From JAJOKK01 sp965370555 (GTDB lineage: Bacteria; Bipolaricaulota; Bipolaricaulia; UBA7950; UBA9294): a DNA stretch of 64,000 nt. A model generated the notes under the pieces. It was given only the letters and a program-made list of their open reading frames with translations, made no database searches and had not been told where the DNA came from. Positions 40,334 through 49,199 of this stretch are shown piece after piece. The first letter of the stretch is position 1; every line of letters starts with the position of its first letter. Both the position numbers and the translations under genes were made by a program. The stretch covers positions 186,001 to 250,000 of the forward strand of contig CBDUVB010000001.1 in assembly GCA_965370555.1 (NCBI GenBank), written 5' to 3'.

Positions 40334-41044
40334 TTAGACCTCACCATTCCGAACGAAGAAGGAGAAGTAGTCCGGCACGTTAGAGATCGGAATCCTCCAC
40401 AGGTCCTTATTGAGCTTCCGCGCAGAGGTACACACGGCCAGGTCCTCCAGAAAGCGGACCTTTCCGGCCCGATGGAGCTTCAACCCCAATTGGATGTCCT
40501 CAGAACGCCGGTAGTAGTGCCCATCCTTTGGAGATCGAAAGCCGCCAATTTGAAAGAACACATCTTTCCGTACAGCGAAGTTTGTCCCGGAAAACTGCGG
40601 TAGGCCCAATACGGTCGTCCCACGATGGTAGTTTGTCCCTATTTTCTCGAGGTACGGTATCAGACGATTGATACGCGGGTCGGGGGAAGACCCACGCTTG
40701 AGATGAAATGGTCCGAAGGCCCCGCACAGACTCGGATTATCCACAAACGCATGGTAGATTCGGGCGACCCAATCTGTTGGAACAATTGTGTCCGCATCGG
40801 TAGAAGCGATGATCTTCCCGTGTGCTGCTTCAAAGCCAGTTTGGCGAGCGCGGGCAATCCCGCGTTCCTTCTCCTCGATCACGTGTGCTCCGTACGTTCG
40901 CGCGATGGAGGCGGTCGCGTCCTTCGACCCATTGTCGACCACAATCACCTCAAAATAGGGGAATGACTGCTGCCGCAAACCCTCCAAGCATTCCCTAATT
41001 TCCTCTTCCTCATTGAACGCCGGAATTACCACCGAGATCCTCAT
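40334..41044 (-). CDS. Family 2 glycosyltransferase (intact copy B)
   Basis: GT-A fold glycosyltransferase (236 aa) using a nucleotide sugar. Starts MRISVVIPAFNEEEEI, has VIVVDNGSKDAT, RQTGFEAAHGKIIASTDADT with the Asp-x-Asp metal motif, GTNFAVRKDVFFQIGGF and YRRSEDIQLGLKLHR with the catalytic Glu/Asp. The open frame extends far upstream but that part is antisense-phase shadow of the UPF0104 gene. It is a close paralogue of the proteins at 42.1 and 45.9 kb and is useful as the reference for the deletion in the former. Confidence 0.9.
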   Translation of the reverse strand: MRISVVIPAFNEEEEIRECLEGLRQQSFPYFEVIVVDNGSKDATASIARTYGAHVIEEKERGIARARQTGFEAAHGKIIASTDADTIVPTDWVARIYHAFVDNPSLCGAFGPFHLKRGSSPDPRINRLIPYLEKIGTNYHRGTTVLGLPQFSGTNFAVRKDVFFQIGGFRSPKDGHYYRRSEDIQLGLKLHRAGKVRFLEDLAVCTSARKLNKDLWRIPISNVPDYFSFFVRNGEV

Positions 41045-41076
41045 CTTTTCCCGCTTAAACACCCGCTCCTTCCTCT

Positions 41077-42132
41077 TCAAAGACCACGTCCCTCTTCTCT
41101 CTCGGGGCAAGCCTTCCCCTGGCCCTTCAACAATCGGGCCAGGCCATACTGAACCATGAAGGCGATCCCGACCCCGGCCAGAAGGAGCGCCGGAAGCTTG
41201 GTCATGAAGGAATAGGCCACTGCGCTCGCCTGTGATATCCCCAAAAGTTTGAAGATCCCTATCATCCCGCCCTCCGCCACCCCGAGCCCGGCGGGTGTGA
41301 CCCAGAGGAACAAAGCCAGGAACATCCCCAGGGCGAAGATGAGGGAGAGCTCTCCCAAAGAGAGGACTTGGTGATCGGCGAAGAAGAAGAATATCAGCGG
41401 GTTGAGGTAAAAGAGAGAGGCGGCCGTCAGGTCTACCACGAAGGTGGTTACCACCGTCCGCTGATGTTGGGAGAACGCCCGGTGTATCTCCTGCTCGACC
41501 TTCAAGATCCCTCTCCCTGCCCTGCCGAGCAGCTCCTTCCCGAAAGGGAGCCGTTGCTGGAGCCAGAAGGCAAACTTGCTCACCAAGGTGACACGCTTCA
41601 CGAATCCGATGCCGATAGCGAGCGCGAAGAGTATACCTCCCCCAACTCCTGAAAGGAGACCCCATCTCAAGGGCGGTGAGATGAGCGGGGTGAAGCTCAC
41701 GTAGATGCTGCCGCCGAGGATGCAGAGCAAGATACTGGACATGTTGATGAACCGCTCGACGACGATCGTGGCCACCACCTTAGCCCCGGATGAGGAGAAA
41801 CCGTCCGAGATCAGGTAGGCTTTGACCGGCTCACCACCCAAGTTCATCGAAGGGATGAGATAACTTATCGCATAGCCGCTGAGCATCGCCTGGAGTGTCT
41901 CTCTCCAACTTCGCTGCACGCCGTAAGCACGAAGGAGAATATACCAACCGGCTGTCCAGAGGAGGAAGATCAAAATCGCATTTAAGAAGAAGAGGAGGAA
42001 GCCCCAGGGGCCGAGCGTGGTGATCTTCTGCAGGACCTTCCCCAGGCTGACGTAGTGTAAGATCCCTCCTAGGATCAGCAGGCCCAGGATCCCCGAGAGA
42101 ATGAACTTGAGCCTCTTTTTGAACTTAGTCAC
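41077..42132 (-). CDS. UPF0104/flippase-like membrane protein (copy 2)
   Basis: Membrane protein (351 aa) with the family signature IPSMNLGGEPVKAYL and the late helix LWVTPAGLGVAEGGMIGIF. About 7-8 helices beginning with LSGILGLLILGGILHYVSL. The GTG start at 42132 shares a base with the preceding TAG stop (TAGTG) and has AAGGAG seven bases upstream; the longer frame is shadow of the upstream gene. It forms a repeated two-gene unit with the glycosyltransferase (GT2 then UPF0104), present twice in tandem, most likely by duplication. Confidence 0.85.
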   Translation of the reverse strand: MTKFKKRLKFILSGILGLLILGGILHYVSLGKVLQKITTLGPWGFLLFFLNAILIFLLWTAGWYILLRAYGVQRSWRETLQAMLSGYAISYLIPSMNLGGEPVKAYLISDGFSSSGAKVVATIVVERFINMSSILLCILGGSIYVSFTPLISPPLRWGLLSGVGGGILFALAIGIGFVKRVTLVSKFAFWLQQRLPFGKELLGRAGRGILKVEQEIHRAFSQHQRTVVTTFVVDLTAASLFYLNPLIFFFFADHQVLSLGELSLIFALGMFLALFLWVTPAGLGVAEGGMIGIFKLLGISQASAVAYSFMTKLPALLLAGVGIAFMVQYGLARLLKGQGKACPEREEGRGL

Positions 42133-42722
42133 TAGATCTCCTTGCCCAGCACGGCCATTGAGATGTAGTTCTTGGCGTTGGTCAGGGGGACCTTCCAAGA
42201 GCCGCTGTCCAATTTCCGCGCCGAGGTATAGACCACCAGGTCTTTGAGGAAACGAACTTCGCCTACTTTGCGGAGCTTGAGCCCCAACCGGACATCCTCT
42301 GAAACCCGATAGAAGCAACCATCCCGCGATCTGACCCTACCTGCCCGTTCAAAAAATCTCTTTCTGACAGCGAAGTTGGCCCCGTAGAAGTGAGGAAGGC
42401 TCAGGGAGTGGCTGACCTCGAGGAAAGATGTCAGCAGAGGATCGGTCAGGGGGATGAGCTGGTTGAAGTAGTGGCTGGGGGATGAGCCCTTCTTCAGCAG
42501 GACCCGGCCGTAGACCCCGACCAGATCCGGGTCCTCTTGGAATGAGCAATAGATGAGCTCTAACCAGTCCGGCGAGACAACCGTATCGGCATCGGTGGAG
42601 GCGTTATCTACTACAATAACCTCGAAATCCCGGAAGCTCTGATTAGTTAAGCTCTCCAGGCATTCCCCGAGCTTCTCTTCCTCATTCAGCGCTGGGATCA
42701 CTACTGTAATCGTTCTCTTCAT
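42132..42722 (-). CDS. Family 2 glycosyltransferase with ~40-codon internal deletion
   Basis: 196 aa against 236 for the paralogue two genes downstream. The N-terminus TITVVIPALNEEEKLGECL and C-terminal YRVSEDVRLGLKLRK are normal, but VIVVDNASTDADTVVSPDW joins the first nucleotide-binding loop (DNAST) directly to the Asp-x-Asp motif (STDADT). The normal 40 residues, including the RQTGFEAA helix, are lost. The reading frame is kept. The missing helix and strand belong to the sugar-nucleotide pocket, so activity is doubtful. RBS CGGGAGA. Confidence 0.8.
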   Translation of the reverse strand: MKRTITVVIPALNEEEKLGECLESLTNQSFRDFEVIVVDNASTDADTVVSPDWLELIYCSFQEDPDLVGVYGRVLLKKGSSPSHYFNQLIPLTDPLLTSFLEVSHSLSLPHFYGANFAVRKRFFERAGRVRSRDGCFYRVSEDVRLGLKLRKVGEVRFLKDLVVYTSARKLDSGSWKVPLTNAKNYISMAVLGKEI

Positions 42723-42741
42723 TCTCCCGACTCTTCCTTAT

Positions 42742-43596
42742 CTACAGGCAATAGTAGGCCACACCCCACGCTCCCGGACCGATGTGAACAGCCGATATTG
42801 GTGACATGTCCACCTGCCAGACTTCCTCAGGTTCAAACTCCTTTGTGATTCTCTCCTTGACCTGATTGGCCCACTCCCGATTGTCCGCGTCCTCAACGAT
42901 GCACCTGATCCCCGACGAACCGTATCTTTCCAGATCTGTTTTTATCTTGTTGATGATAAACTCCAGCGCTTGAGGGTGGGTGCGCACCTTCCCGATCGGG
43001 GTGGAGAGGCCATCGCGGTAGGTGATCAGCGGTTTTATGGAGAGTATCGAACCGAGGAGGGCTTTGGCCCTATGGATCCTGCCCCCCTTGGCTAAGTATT
43101 TCAAGGTATTTAGGGCAAGCACTTCGTCCACCCGCTCCTTTATCTCCTCCATTCTGCCTAATATCTTAGCGATATCCGCTCCTTCACCGGCCAACCGTGC
43201 CGCCTCCAAGGCCACCAAGCCATGTCCAGCCGTTGCTTTCCCGCTGTCCACTACTTCAATCCTTAGGTCGTGAAACTCCTCCTTCGCACGCTTTGCTAAC
43301 TCGAAGGTCTTGGAGTGCTTTGAGGAGATAGTAACGTAGATGATGGAGTCCGTTTCCTCTTCGGCCTTCTCAAAGGCAGCGATGATATCGCTGCGGGTGG
43401 GGTGGCTGGTTGTCGGGAAATTCTGTGCCTGGCGCAACGAACGATAAAAGTCATCCTTGTCAAAGTCCACCCCTTCGGTATAGGTCCTATTGTTATAGCT
43501 AACGTAGTACGGCACGAGCTCGACATTAAACCGCTTAGCCAGCTCAGGTGTGATTCCTGTCTCGCTCCCAGTGATGACCTTTACCTTTCCCGTCAT
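42742..43596 (-). CDS. DegV family fatty-acid-binding protein (FakB-like)
   Basis: 284-aa DegV/FakB protein that holds a fatty acid for phosphorylation by FakA. Landmarks are VKVITGSETGITPELAKRF at the N-terminus, the fatty-acid carboxylate loop in FPTTSHPTRSDI (Thr-Ser-x-Pro), and the domain-2 segment LGSILSIKPLITYRDG. The ATG at 43596 has GAGGTGAAA directly upstream; earlier codons overlap plsY. The neighbouring FakA-like and PlsY genes complete the acyl-phosphate route. Confidence 0.9.
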   Translation of the reverse strand: MTGKVKVITGSETGITPELAKRFNVELVPYYVSYNNRTYTEGVDFDKDDFYRSLRQAQNFPTTSHPTRSDIIAAFEKAEEETDSIIYVTISSKHSKTFELAKRAKEEFHDLRIEVVDSGKATAGHGLVALEAARLAGEGADIAKILGRMEEIKERVDEVLALNTLKYLAKGGRIHRAKALLGSILSIKPLITYRDGLSTPIGKVRTHPQALEFIINKIKTDLERYGSSGIRCIVEDADNREWANQVKERITKEFEPEEVWQVDMSPISAVHIGPGAWGVAYYCL

Positions 43597-43598
43597 TT

Positions 43599-44225
43599 TC
43601 ACCTCTTTTGAGGTTGCCACTTCATAATGCTTGCAGCAAAACTCGCGATATTCGGAAGGCTCCTGATCAGAGCTATCAATGAGACGCCAAACGTATAGGT
43701 GATCATATAAGTCGGTTTATTAAATATCCAGGTTACGCCGGTGAGCGCGATGAACCCTACTGTAGCCCCAGCGGGGATCGGGTGGACCCGAGAGGCGACA
43801 CGCGGCAGCATCTCCTTAATGGCAAACCCAGCCAGGATCGCCAGGGGAAAGGCGATCGCCAGCTCCAAAGGCAACAGGTATGCCGTCGCCCCAATGGTCG
43901 TGGCTAGTCCCCTGCCGCCACGGAAGCCAAAGTAGATCGGCCAGTTGTGTCCACAGATCACTGCCGCCCCTACCAGAACCAACGCCCAAGGAGCAAGCCC
44001 CAAAACACCCCCTGCCAGGAAGACCGGCAAGAACCCCTTGCCGGCATCGAAGAGCCCTGTGATGATCCCCCATCCCTTTCCCGCCTCACGAAATACATTT
44101 GCCGCACCCAAGTTCTCCGATCCCACCGCTCTTAGATCGATCTTTTTCATTCGCCCGATTATTCGGGCTGAGGAAATCGAACCCAGAAGATAACCAAGTA
44201 GAATCATTCCACAGACTGAAAGCAT
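43599..44225 (-). CDS. plsY: Glycerol-3-phosphate acyltransferase PlsY
   Basis: Integral membrane acyltransferase (208 aa) that moves the acyl group from acyl-phosphate to sn-1 of glycerol-3-phosphate. The three cytoplasmic motifs are visible: GSISSARIIGR, the GSENLGAANVFREAGKG loop, and GHNWPIYFGFRGGRGLATT with the conserved His and Gly-rich region. It starts 11 bases after the FakA-like gene, and its stop lies 2 bases before the DegV start, so acyl-phosphate made by the pair can be used directly. Confidence 0.95.
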   Translation of the reverse strand: MLSVCGMILLGYLLGSISSARIIGRMKKIDLRAVGSENLGAANVFREAGKGWGIITGLFDAGKGFLPVFLAGGVLGLAPWALVLVGAAVICGHNWPIYFGFRGGRGLATTIGATAYLLPLELAIAFPLAILAGFAIKEMLPRVASRVHPIPAGATVGFIALTGVTWIFNKPTYMITYTFGVSLIALIRSLPNIASFAASIMKWQPQKR

Positions 44226-44236
44226 CCTTTACCACC

Positions 44237-45871
44237 TCACTCTACAGAGATAATGTATCGATAGTGGGGTTGCCCACCATAGTAGACCTGAACCGCTATC
44301 CCCGGATAGTATTCCTCGATCCTCTCTTTGAGAAGTGAGGCCTCCACCTCGGTTGACGCTTCACCATAGAAGAGCGTTAGCAACCCTTCCCTGCCGGTCA
44401 GCATCTTGTCAATCAGTACCAGGGCCGTCTCTTGGAACGTCTGCCCGTTTGCCACGATATCGCCATCGAGAATACCAACGATGTCCCCTTGTACAATCTC
44501 CATTCCCGATGCCCAAGTAGAACGCACCGCCTCTGCTATCTTCCCCGTCTTCACCTGCTTGAGAGAGGCTTTCATTCGTTCCACATTCGTCTCTGCGTTC
44601 TCGTCGGGATTGAAGGTCATCAGGGCACTGATCCCTTGAGGAATAGAGCGTGAGGGGACTACCACCACCTGCTTTTCGGAGAATGTGGCGGCTCTCTCGC
44701 AGGCAAGCAGGAGATTCTTATCATTGGGGAGGAGGATGACCGATGGTGTGCGCGCTCGCCCGATTGCTTCGAGGATCTCGCCCACGGAGGAATTGCCCTT
44801 TAGAACTTCGCTAGCACCAATATTTTTCATGATGCCCGTAAGCCCATCTCCGGAGGCCTGGGCAATCACTGTTATTCCTTTTTTCTTTTTTTTCCTATCA
44901 CCCTCAAGGAAGTCACGTTGCTGTTCGTACATGTCATCTATCTTTACCTGAGATATCTCCCCATAGCGGGCTATCTCTTGCAGGATCGCTCCCGGGTCGT
45001 TGGTGTGGAGGTGGAGGTGACCGATCTGGGCGGTGCCGATCACTAGAACCGAGGTAGCCTCGTTCGTAATCTTTTCCTTCAGATCATCGAGCGGTAGGGA
45101 TCTCCCGCGGAGGATAAACTCCAGACAGTAACGTCGTTGATGCACGTTTTCGATTTTCACTGCTGATCTTGTCCTATCCTTCACCCGTTCCAGGCCGTTG
45201 CTGAGTGACACATGCGTCATCTGAAGTGGGGTGCTCTTCCCGGAAAGCACATCAGCAATCGCCTGAAGGATATAGACGAAACCAAGTCCACCAGCATCCA
45301 CCACCTCTGCTTCTTTCAATGCTGGGAGCATCTCAGGGGTTTGGGCGAGGGTTTCGCTTGCAGAATTGAACATCTCTTCGGAAATGACATCCAGACTCTT
45401 ATTCTGCAACTCACGCGCCCGCTTTGCTGCCGCACGCATCACCGTGAGGATCGTTCCCTCCTGAGGGTCGCTCACCGCTTGATAGGCTTCATCTACCCCT
45501 TGTTCCAGCGCTCTTGCGAGGAGTTCACCATCGATTTCCGGTTGATGATCGATCGAATAGGCAACGCCGGCGAGGAACTGCGAAAGGATTACACCGGAGT
45601 TCCCTCTCGCCCCCAACAAAGCATTATTGGAGATCAATCGCAATATTTGCTGGAGAGAGAGTTCCTCAATCCCTCTTAACTCCTCCACCGCCGCGCGGAG
45701 AGTCATGCTCATATTACTCCCGGTGTCCCCATCGGGGACTGGGAAGACATTCAGGGCGTTGATGATCTCTTCGTTCTCTTCCAGATAATGGCTGGCTGTG
45801 AACGCGATCTTGCGAATCCGTTCGCTAGCCAGATTGACCGACGCTTGCGCCGTGTTTCCTGTATTCCTCAA
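44237..45871 (-). CDS. fakA: Fatty-acid kinase FakA-like (DAK2/DegV-associated kinase)
   Basis: 544-aa kinase that phosphorylates FakB-bound fatty acid. The N-terminal DhaL/DAK2 ATP-binding domain has NVFPVPDGDTGSNMSMTL, LLGARGNSGVILSQFL, and VDAGGLGFVYIL (to about residue 200). The FakA middle domain and the C-terminal DegV-like domain (VILLPNDKNLLLACERA) follow. The TTG start has a weak upstream GAGGATG. The length matches YloV/FakA. Gene order FakA-PlsY-FakB is a compact acyl-phosphate module. Confidence 0.9.
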   Translation of the reverse strand: MRNTGNTAQASVNLASERIRKIAFTASHYLEENEEIINALNVFPVPDGDTGSNMSMTLRAAVEELRGIEELSLQQILRLISNNALLGARGNSGVILSQFLAGVAYSIDHQPEIDGELLARALEQGVDEAYQAVSDPQEGTILTVMRAAAKRARELQNKSLDVISEEMFNSASETLAQTPEMLPALKEAEVVDAGGLGFVYILQAIADVLSGKSTPLQMTHVSLSNGLERVKDRTRSAVKIENVHQRRYCLEFILRGRSLPLDDLKEKITNEATSVLVIGTAQIGHLHLHTNDPGAILQEIARYGEISQVKIDDMYEQQRDFLEGDRKKKKKGITVIAQASGDGLTGIMKNIGASEVLKGNSSVGEILEAIGRARTPSVILLPNDKNLLLACERAATFSEKQVVVVPSRSIPQGISALMTFNPDENAETNVERMKASLKQVKTGKIAEAVRSTWASGMEIVQGDIVGILDGDIVANGQTFQETALVLIDKMLTGREGLLTLFYGEASTEVEASLLKERIEEYYPGIAVQVYYGGQPHYRYIISVE

Positions 45872-45937
45872 GACTGATCATCCTCGCTCAGGCTTCGTCT
45901 TTCGTAGTGTGGGTCTTGACCTCGCATCAACTATTCT

Positions 45938-46702
45938 TCATCCATTAGCGTGGCTCCCCGCTTCTCCTATCCAACAGGTCTTGAAGTAAACCCCGGCGTT
46001 GCGAACGACATACCACATTGCACGCCCTTGCTCGAGACTGCGTGGAGAAACAACCATGGGGAGATCGCGCAGAAAGACAATCTTTCCTATCTTATTCAGT
46101 TTCAGACCTAGGCGCGTGTCCTCTCCCTCGTTCGGGTAGCCTACGGATGTGGAGAATCCTCCAACCGCACGGAACGCATCCTTTCTCACGGCGAAGTTCG
46201 GTCCACAGAACAAGGGCCATCCAAGACGCAGATTGACCCCCTGAAACGCGGAGAAGAGAGCATGGCTGATCTCTGCCCTGGCTCCACCGTGGGTAAAGTG
46301 AATGGTCCCGAATGCTCCTATCACCTCGGAATCACAGAACGGAGCGGCCAGGCGCTCTAGCCAATCCGAAGAGGGGATAGCGTCCGCATCTGTAGAGGCG
46401 ATTATTTCTCCTCGCGTCGCTTCGAAACCGGTCTGTCGGGCCAAGCCAACCCCAGGTTCTTCTACTCGGATGACGCGTGCCTCAAAGGAACGTGCTACCT
46501 CCCCAGTGCAATCGGTGGATGCGGAATCCACCACAACGATCTCAAAATCTTGCACCGACTGCCGACAAAGGGCCTCAAGACACGCAGGTAACGTTGTCTC
46601 CTCGTTTCGCGCTGGGATCACAACCGAGATCTTAGTCCTCTTACGGGGTAGGTCTCTCGATCCCGGCTTGGGCTCATAAATCACCCTGCCTCTAGGATTC
46701 AT
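45938..46702 (-). CDS. Family 2 glycosyltransferase (copy C)
   Basis: GT-A glycosyltransferase (254 aa): ISVVIPARNEETTLPACL, VVVDSASTDCTGEVAR, RQTGFEATRGEIIASTDADA with the Asp-x-Asp motif, GPNFAVRKDAFRAVGGF and NEGEDTRLGLKLNK. ATG 46702 overlaps the radical SAM gene by 11 bases; another ATG at 46729 is possible but lacks a ribosome site. Together with the radical SAM protein it is the promoter-proximal part of the TetR-controlled run. The acceptor is unknown. Confidence 0.88.
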   Translation of the reverse strand: MNPRGRVIYEPKPGSRDLPRKRTKISVVIPARNEETTLPACLEALCRQSVQDFEIVVVDSASTDCTGEVARSFEARVIRVEEPGVGLARQTGFEATRGEIIASTDADAIPSSDWLERLAAPFCDSEVIGAFGTIHFTHGGARAEISHALFSAFQGVNLRLGWPLFCGPNFAVRKDAFRAVGGFSTSVGYPNEGEDTRLGLKLNKIGKIVFLRDLPMVVSPRSLEQGRAMWYVVRNAGVYFKTCWIGEAGSHANG

Positions 46703-48191
46703 TTGACCCCGTATTATCAGATCGGCCATGTTCCACAGGCTGAAGGCTCTCTTGTTTGCCTCTGGTCAAAGCTCCATCGAGATACTCCTTCTTCCATACC
46801 GGATCAAGAAGCGCGGCACAAGCATTGTCATAGCTGTGTAGCCCCTCGTAGTATCCAGGATCAGTTAGCGCTTGCGCAGCCTCCTGATTGATCGGCTTCG
46901 CTTCATGTTCTTTGATCAACGGAAAGAGAACGTCGATGTGATCGCGATGCACACAAGGCATGATCAGGTTCTTCGTCTGTGCCGGTTTTGTCTTGTACCC
47001 GTAGTTATGCTGCCAGTTGCGGATTCCCTTGAAGAAGTCGACCTCCATCAGATCCATGATCGTTCCACCATTCTTGTAGATCTTATGGATGTTCGCCCCC
47101 GCATAGGGGACAAAGACGCACGGCGTGACATCCCCGTTCCAGGTGATGTAGAAATATCCAGCTTTTCTGCCAGCAGCGAGGCACCCATGAGTGGCTGTAC
47201 CTGAATTCCAGAAATCCATAAGGAAAACCTTCCTCTCCGAGATCACTCGCCATATCCTCCGTTGGAGGCCGAGACGTTGTTCAGGCGTCACCATGAGGGA
47301 CAAGTCGTAGTTCGTTCCGATCGGCATGTACTGGAAGATCCAGCCGTACGTAGCTCCTTGCTCATCAAAGTAGAAATCGAGTACATCATCTGAGAGGAGC
47401 TCATCACAGTTGTAGCGGGTAGCGGTCATGGAGAGACCGAACGGGACGCCCGCAGCACGAAGGTTCTCGAAGGCATTCATCACCTTGCCAAAAACCCCCT
47501 CACCACGGCGTTCCTCTGTGGTCTTGACTCTTCCTTCGACTGAAATTGCCGGAGTGATGTTCCCCAGTTCTCCCATCCGCTCTGCGGTCTCCCTGTTGAT
47601 CTGCGTACCGTTGGTGTAAACGAGGAAGTACATCTCGGGGTGTGCTTCCACCATGTCCAGGAGGTTCTTGCCCTCGCTCTCATACATGAACGGCTCACCT
47701 CCGGAGATAACCACAAAAGACATACCCCACAGATCTGATGCTTCGTTCAAGATTCGATCAAATGTAGAGAAAGGAAGGATACTTGGAGCCTCTTCTGTGC
47801 CGTCGTAGCATCCCTTGCAGTGCAAGTTACAGGTTCGTGAAGGGCTGATAACGAGAAAGCCGGGGGGAGAGTCGCCATATCTCTCCTTGAATGCCTCCGC
47901 ACTGGGGTTCTTTGCCAGTATGCGTTTATGAGCAAACTCGATGACATGCCGAGCGGCCCGCTCAGAGATGAGTCCTTTTCTCACGGATCGATCGAAGGAA
48001 TACATGAGTCCGCGCAGGGTCAGCCATTCATCCCGTTTCATCCCTGGAGGATTATTTGTGCGTTTCAGGAACTCCCAGATCGCCCGATCTGCCAAATGAA
48101 TAGCACTGCCTCGGATCAGGTTGTTTCGCATGAGCCCGAGCGCAACGCCCTCTGTCTTCGTAGATACCCAAGCAGGAACCAGCTTTGCCAT
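46692..48191 (-). CDS. Radical SAM/SPASM-domain protein
   Basis: 499-aa radical SAM enzyme. The cluster motif is CNLHCKGC (Cys-x3-Cys-x2-Cys) after VISPSRT, followed by VISGGEPFMYESEG, the SAM-binding region. A C-terminal SPASM-type region holds GCLAAGRKAGYFYITWNGD with VTPCVFVPYAGANIHKI and a further Cys in IMPCVHRD, likely auxiliary Fe-S ligands. The ~100 N-terminal residues are helical and unassigned. No precursor peptide gene was found nearby, so a RiPP role is not supported; lipid or cofactor modification is possible. RBS GGAGGAGAG; the promoter holds the TetR palindrome. Confidence 0.88.
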   Translation of the reverse strand: MAKLVPAWVSTKTEGVALGLMRNNLIRGSAIHLADRAIWEFLKRTNNPPGMKRDEWLTLRGLMYSFDRSVRKGLISERAARHVIEFAHKRILAKNPSAEAFKERYGDSPPGFLVISPSRTCNLHCKGCYDGTEEAPSILPFSTFDRILNEASDLWGMSFVVISGGEPFMYESEGKNLLDMVEAHPEMYFLVYTNGTQINRETAERMGELGNITPAISVEGRVKTTEERRGEGVFGKVMNAFENLRAAGVPFGLSMTATRYNCDELLSDDVLDFYFDEQGATYGWIFQYMPIGTNYDLSLMVTPEQRLGLQRRIWRVISERKVFLMDFWNSGTATHGCLAAGRKAGYFYITWNGDVTPCVFVPYAGANIHKIYKNGGTIMDLMEVDFFKGIRNWQHNYGYKTKPAQTKNLIMPCVHRDHIDVLFPLIKEHEAKPINQEAAQALTDPGYYEGLHSYDNACAALLDPVWKKEYLDGALTRGKQESLQPVEHGRSDNTGSNES

Positions 48192-48223
48192 CTTTCTCTC
48201 CTCCGTTTCAATAACGCCCATTA

Positions 48224-48251
48224 GTTATAGAACGAACGTTCGTTTTGGTAA
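48224..48251 (-). promoter_or_regulatory. Promoter of the radical SAM/lipid operon with TetR-type operator
   Basis: On the minus strand TTACCA (48246-48251), 16-base spacer, TATAAC (48224-48229). The spacer is filled by the perfect 14-bp palindrome AACGAACGTTCGTT (48231-48244). A core of the same palindrome is in the tetR promoter at 55667-55676. Binding here would block RNA polymerase directly. Confidence 0.85.
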
Positions 48252-48268
48252 CAATAAAGGAAAGGGTC

Positions 48269-49174
48269 CTATTTGTCAAACTCATCCTCTAGGCTGATGG
48301 GAAGCTCCCGCGCCTTCTGTGCTCGTTTCACTGCCTCCCGCACCTCGAGGACGGCCCCCGCCTTTGCTCCAAGCGCCCTTACCACGGCCTCATCGCTAGC
48401 CCCATCAGCCAAGAGGAGGAGGATGGGATCGAGCTTTTCATAGGAGATCCCGAGTGTAAGCTCATCGGTGATCCCGGGGATCAGATCGGGGGAAGGAGGC
48501 TTGTCGATGATCCCTTGGGGGACGCCCAGGTAGCGGGCCAAGGCCCTCACCTGCGTCTTGTACAGGTGGACGATCGGATCGATATCGCACGCCCCATCGC
48601 CATAGCGGTCGTAATGACCGACCTCCCGTTCGGTGCGGTTGGTGGTGCCGACCACCGCGTAGTTCAGCTGACTAGCACGTTGATAGAGCATGATCATGCG
48701 CATCCGCAGCTTGGGGAGGGCGAACGTGGCAAAGGAGAACTCCGGCTGCTCAGCCGGCGGTCCCAGAGAATGGATGAGATAGGAGACCCCTTTCTTTTTC
48801 TTGAAGTGCTTGTAGATCGCTCGCACCAGCCATGGCTGCGCGAAGACGCGGGGTATCGGCCGATACGCACCAAGGGCGGAGAGGATCGGGGTAAGATTGA
48901 TCTCCCCTGCTTTGATCCCGAGGGCCTGCGCCAGTCTGCGCGCGTCTCCCATCGATCTTGGATCGGAGTCTCGTTCAGGGAGAATGAGGCCATGGACCTT
49001 GCTTGAAGTGAGGGTACGCACACAAAGATGGGCCACCACCGCCGAATCTACTCCTCCGGAGAGCCCGATCACTATTCCTTTCTTTCCAAGCTTTTCTAAC
49101 GCACGAGCGATGAATGAATAAATCCTCTCCGCTTCTTGCTTCGGATTGATGGCAAGCTGGCTCTCCGTCCCCAT
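48269..49174 (-). CDS. nadE: NAD+ synthetase
   Basis: Final step of NAD synthesis from deamido-NAD (301 aa, ammonia-dependent type without a glutaminase domain). The ATP pyrophosphatase P-loop is VIGLSGGVDSAVVAHL (residues 36-51). AVVGTTNRTEREVGHYDRYGDG and DIDPIVHLYKTQVRALARYLG are family signatures, and the C-terminal KPPSPDLIPG is present. The ATG at 49174 has TAGGTGG upstream; a GTG at 49183 overlaps it. It follows the AarF-like kinase gene closely. Confidence 0.94.
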   Translation of the reverse strand: MGTESQLAINPKQEAERIYSFIARALEKLGKKGIVIGLSGGVDSAVVAHLCVRTLTSSKVHGLILPERDSDPRSMGDARRLAQALGIKAGEINLTPILSALGAYRPIPRVFAQPWLVRAIYKHFKKKKGVSYLIHSLGPPAEQPEFSFATFALPKLRMRMIMLYQRASQLNYAVVGTTNRTEREVGHYDRYGDGACDIDPIVHLYKTQVRALARYLGVPQGIIDKPPSPDLIPGITDELTLGISYEKLDPILLLLADGASDEAVVRALGAKAGAVLEVREAVKRAQKARELPISLEDEFDK

Positions 49175-49199
49175 GGTTTCCACCTACTATCACCAAACT

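Noticed and set aside
41045..41665. N-terminal extension of the glycosyltransferase frame ending at 40334
   Set aside because: The extra ~207 codons lie inside the UPF0104 gene in another phase and show no protein-like pattern; the GT2 fold starts cleanly at the ATG at 41044.
46692..48191. RiPP-maturase interpretation of the radical SAM/SPASM protein
   Set aside because: No short precursor-peptide frame with a plausible core or RBS was found within the adjoining intergenic spaces.
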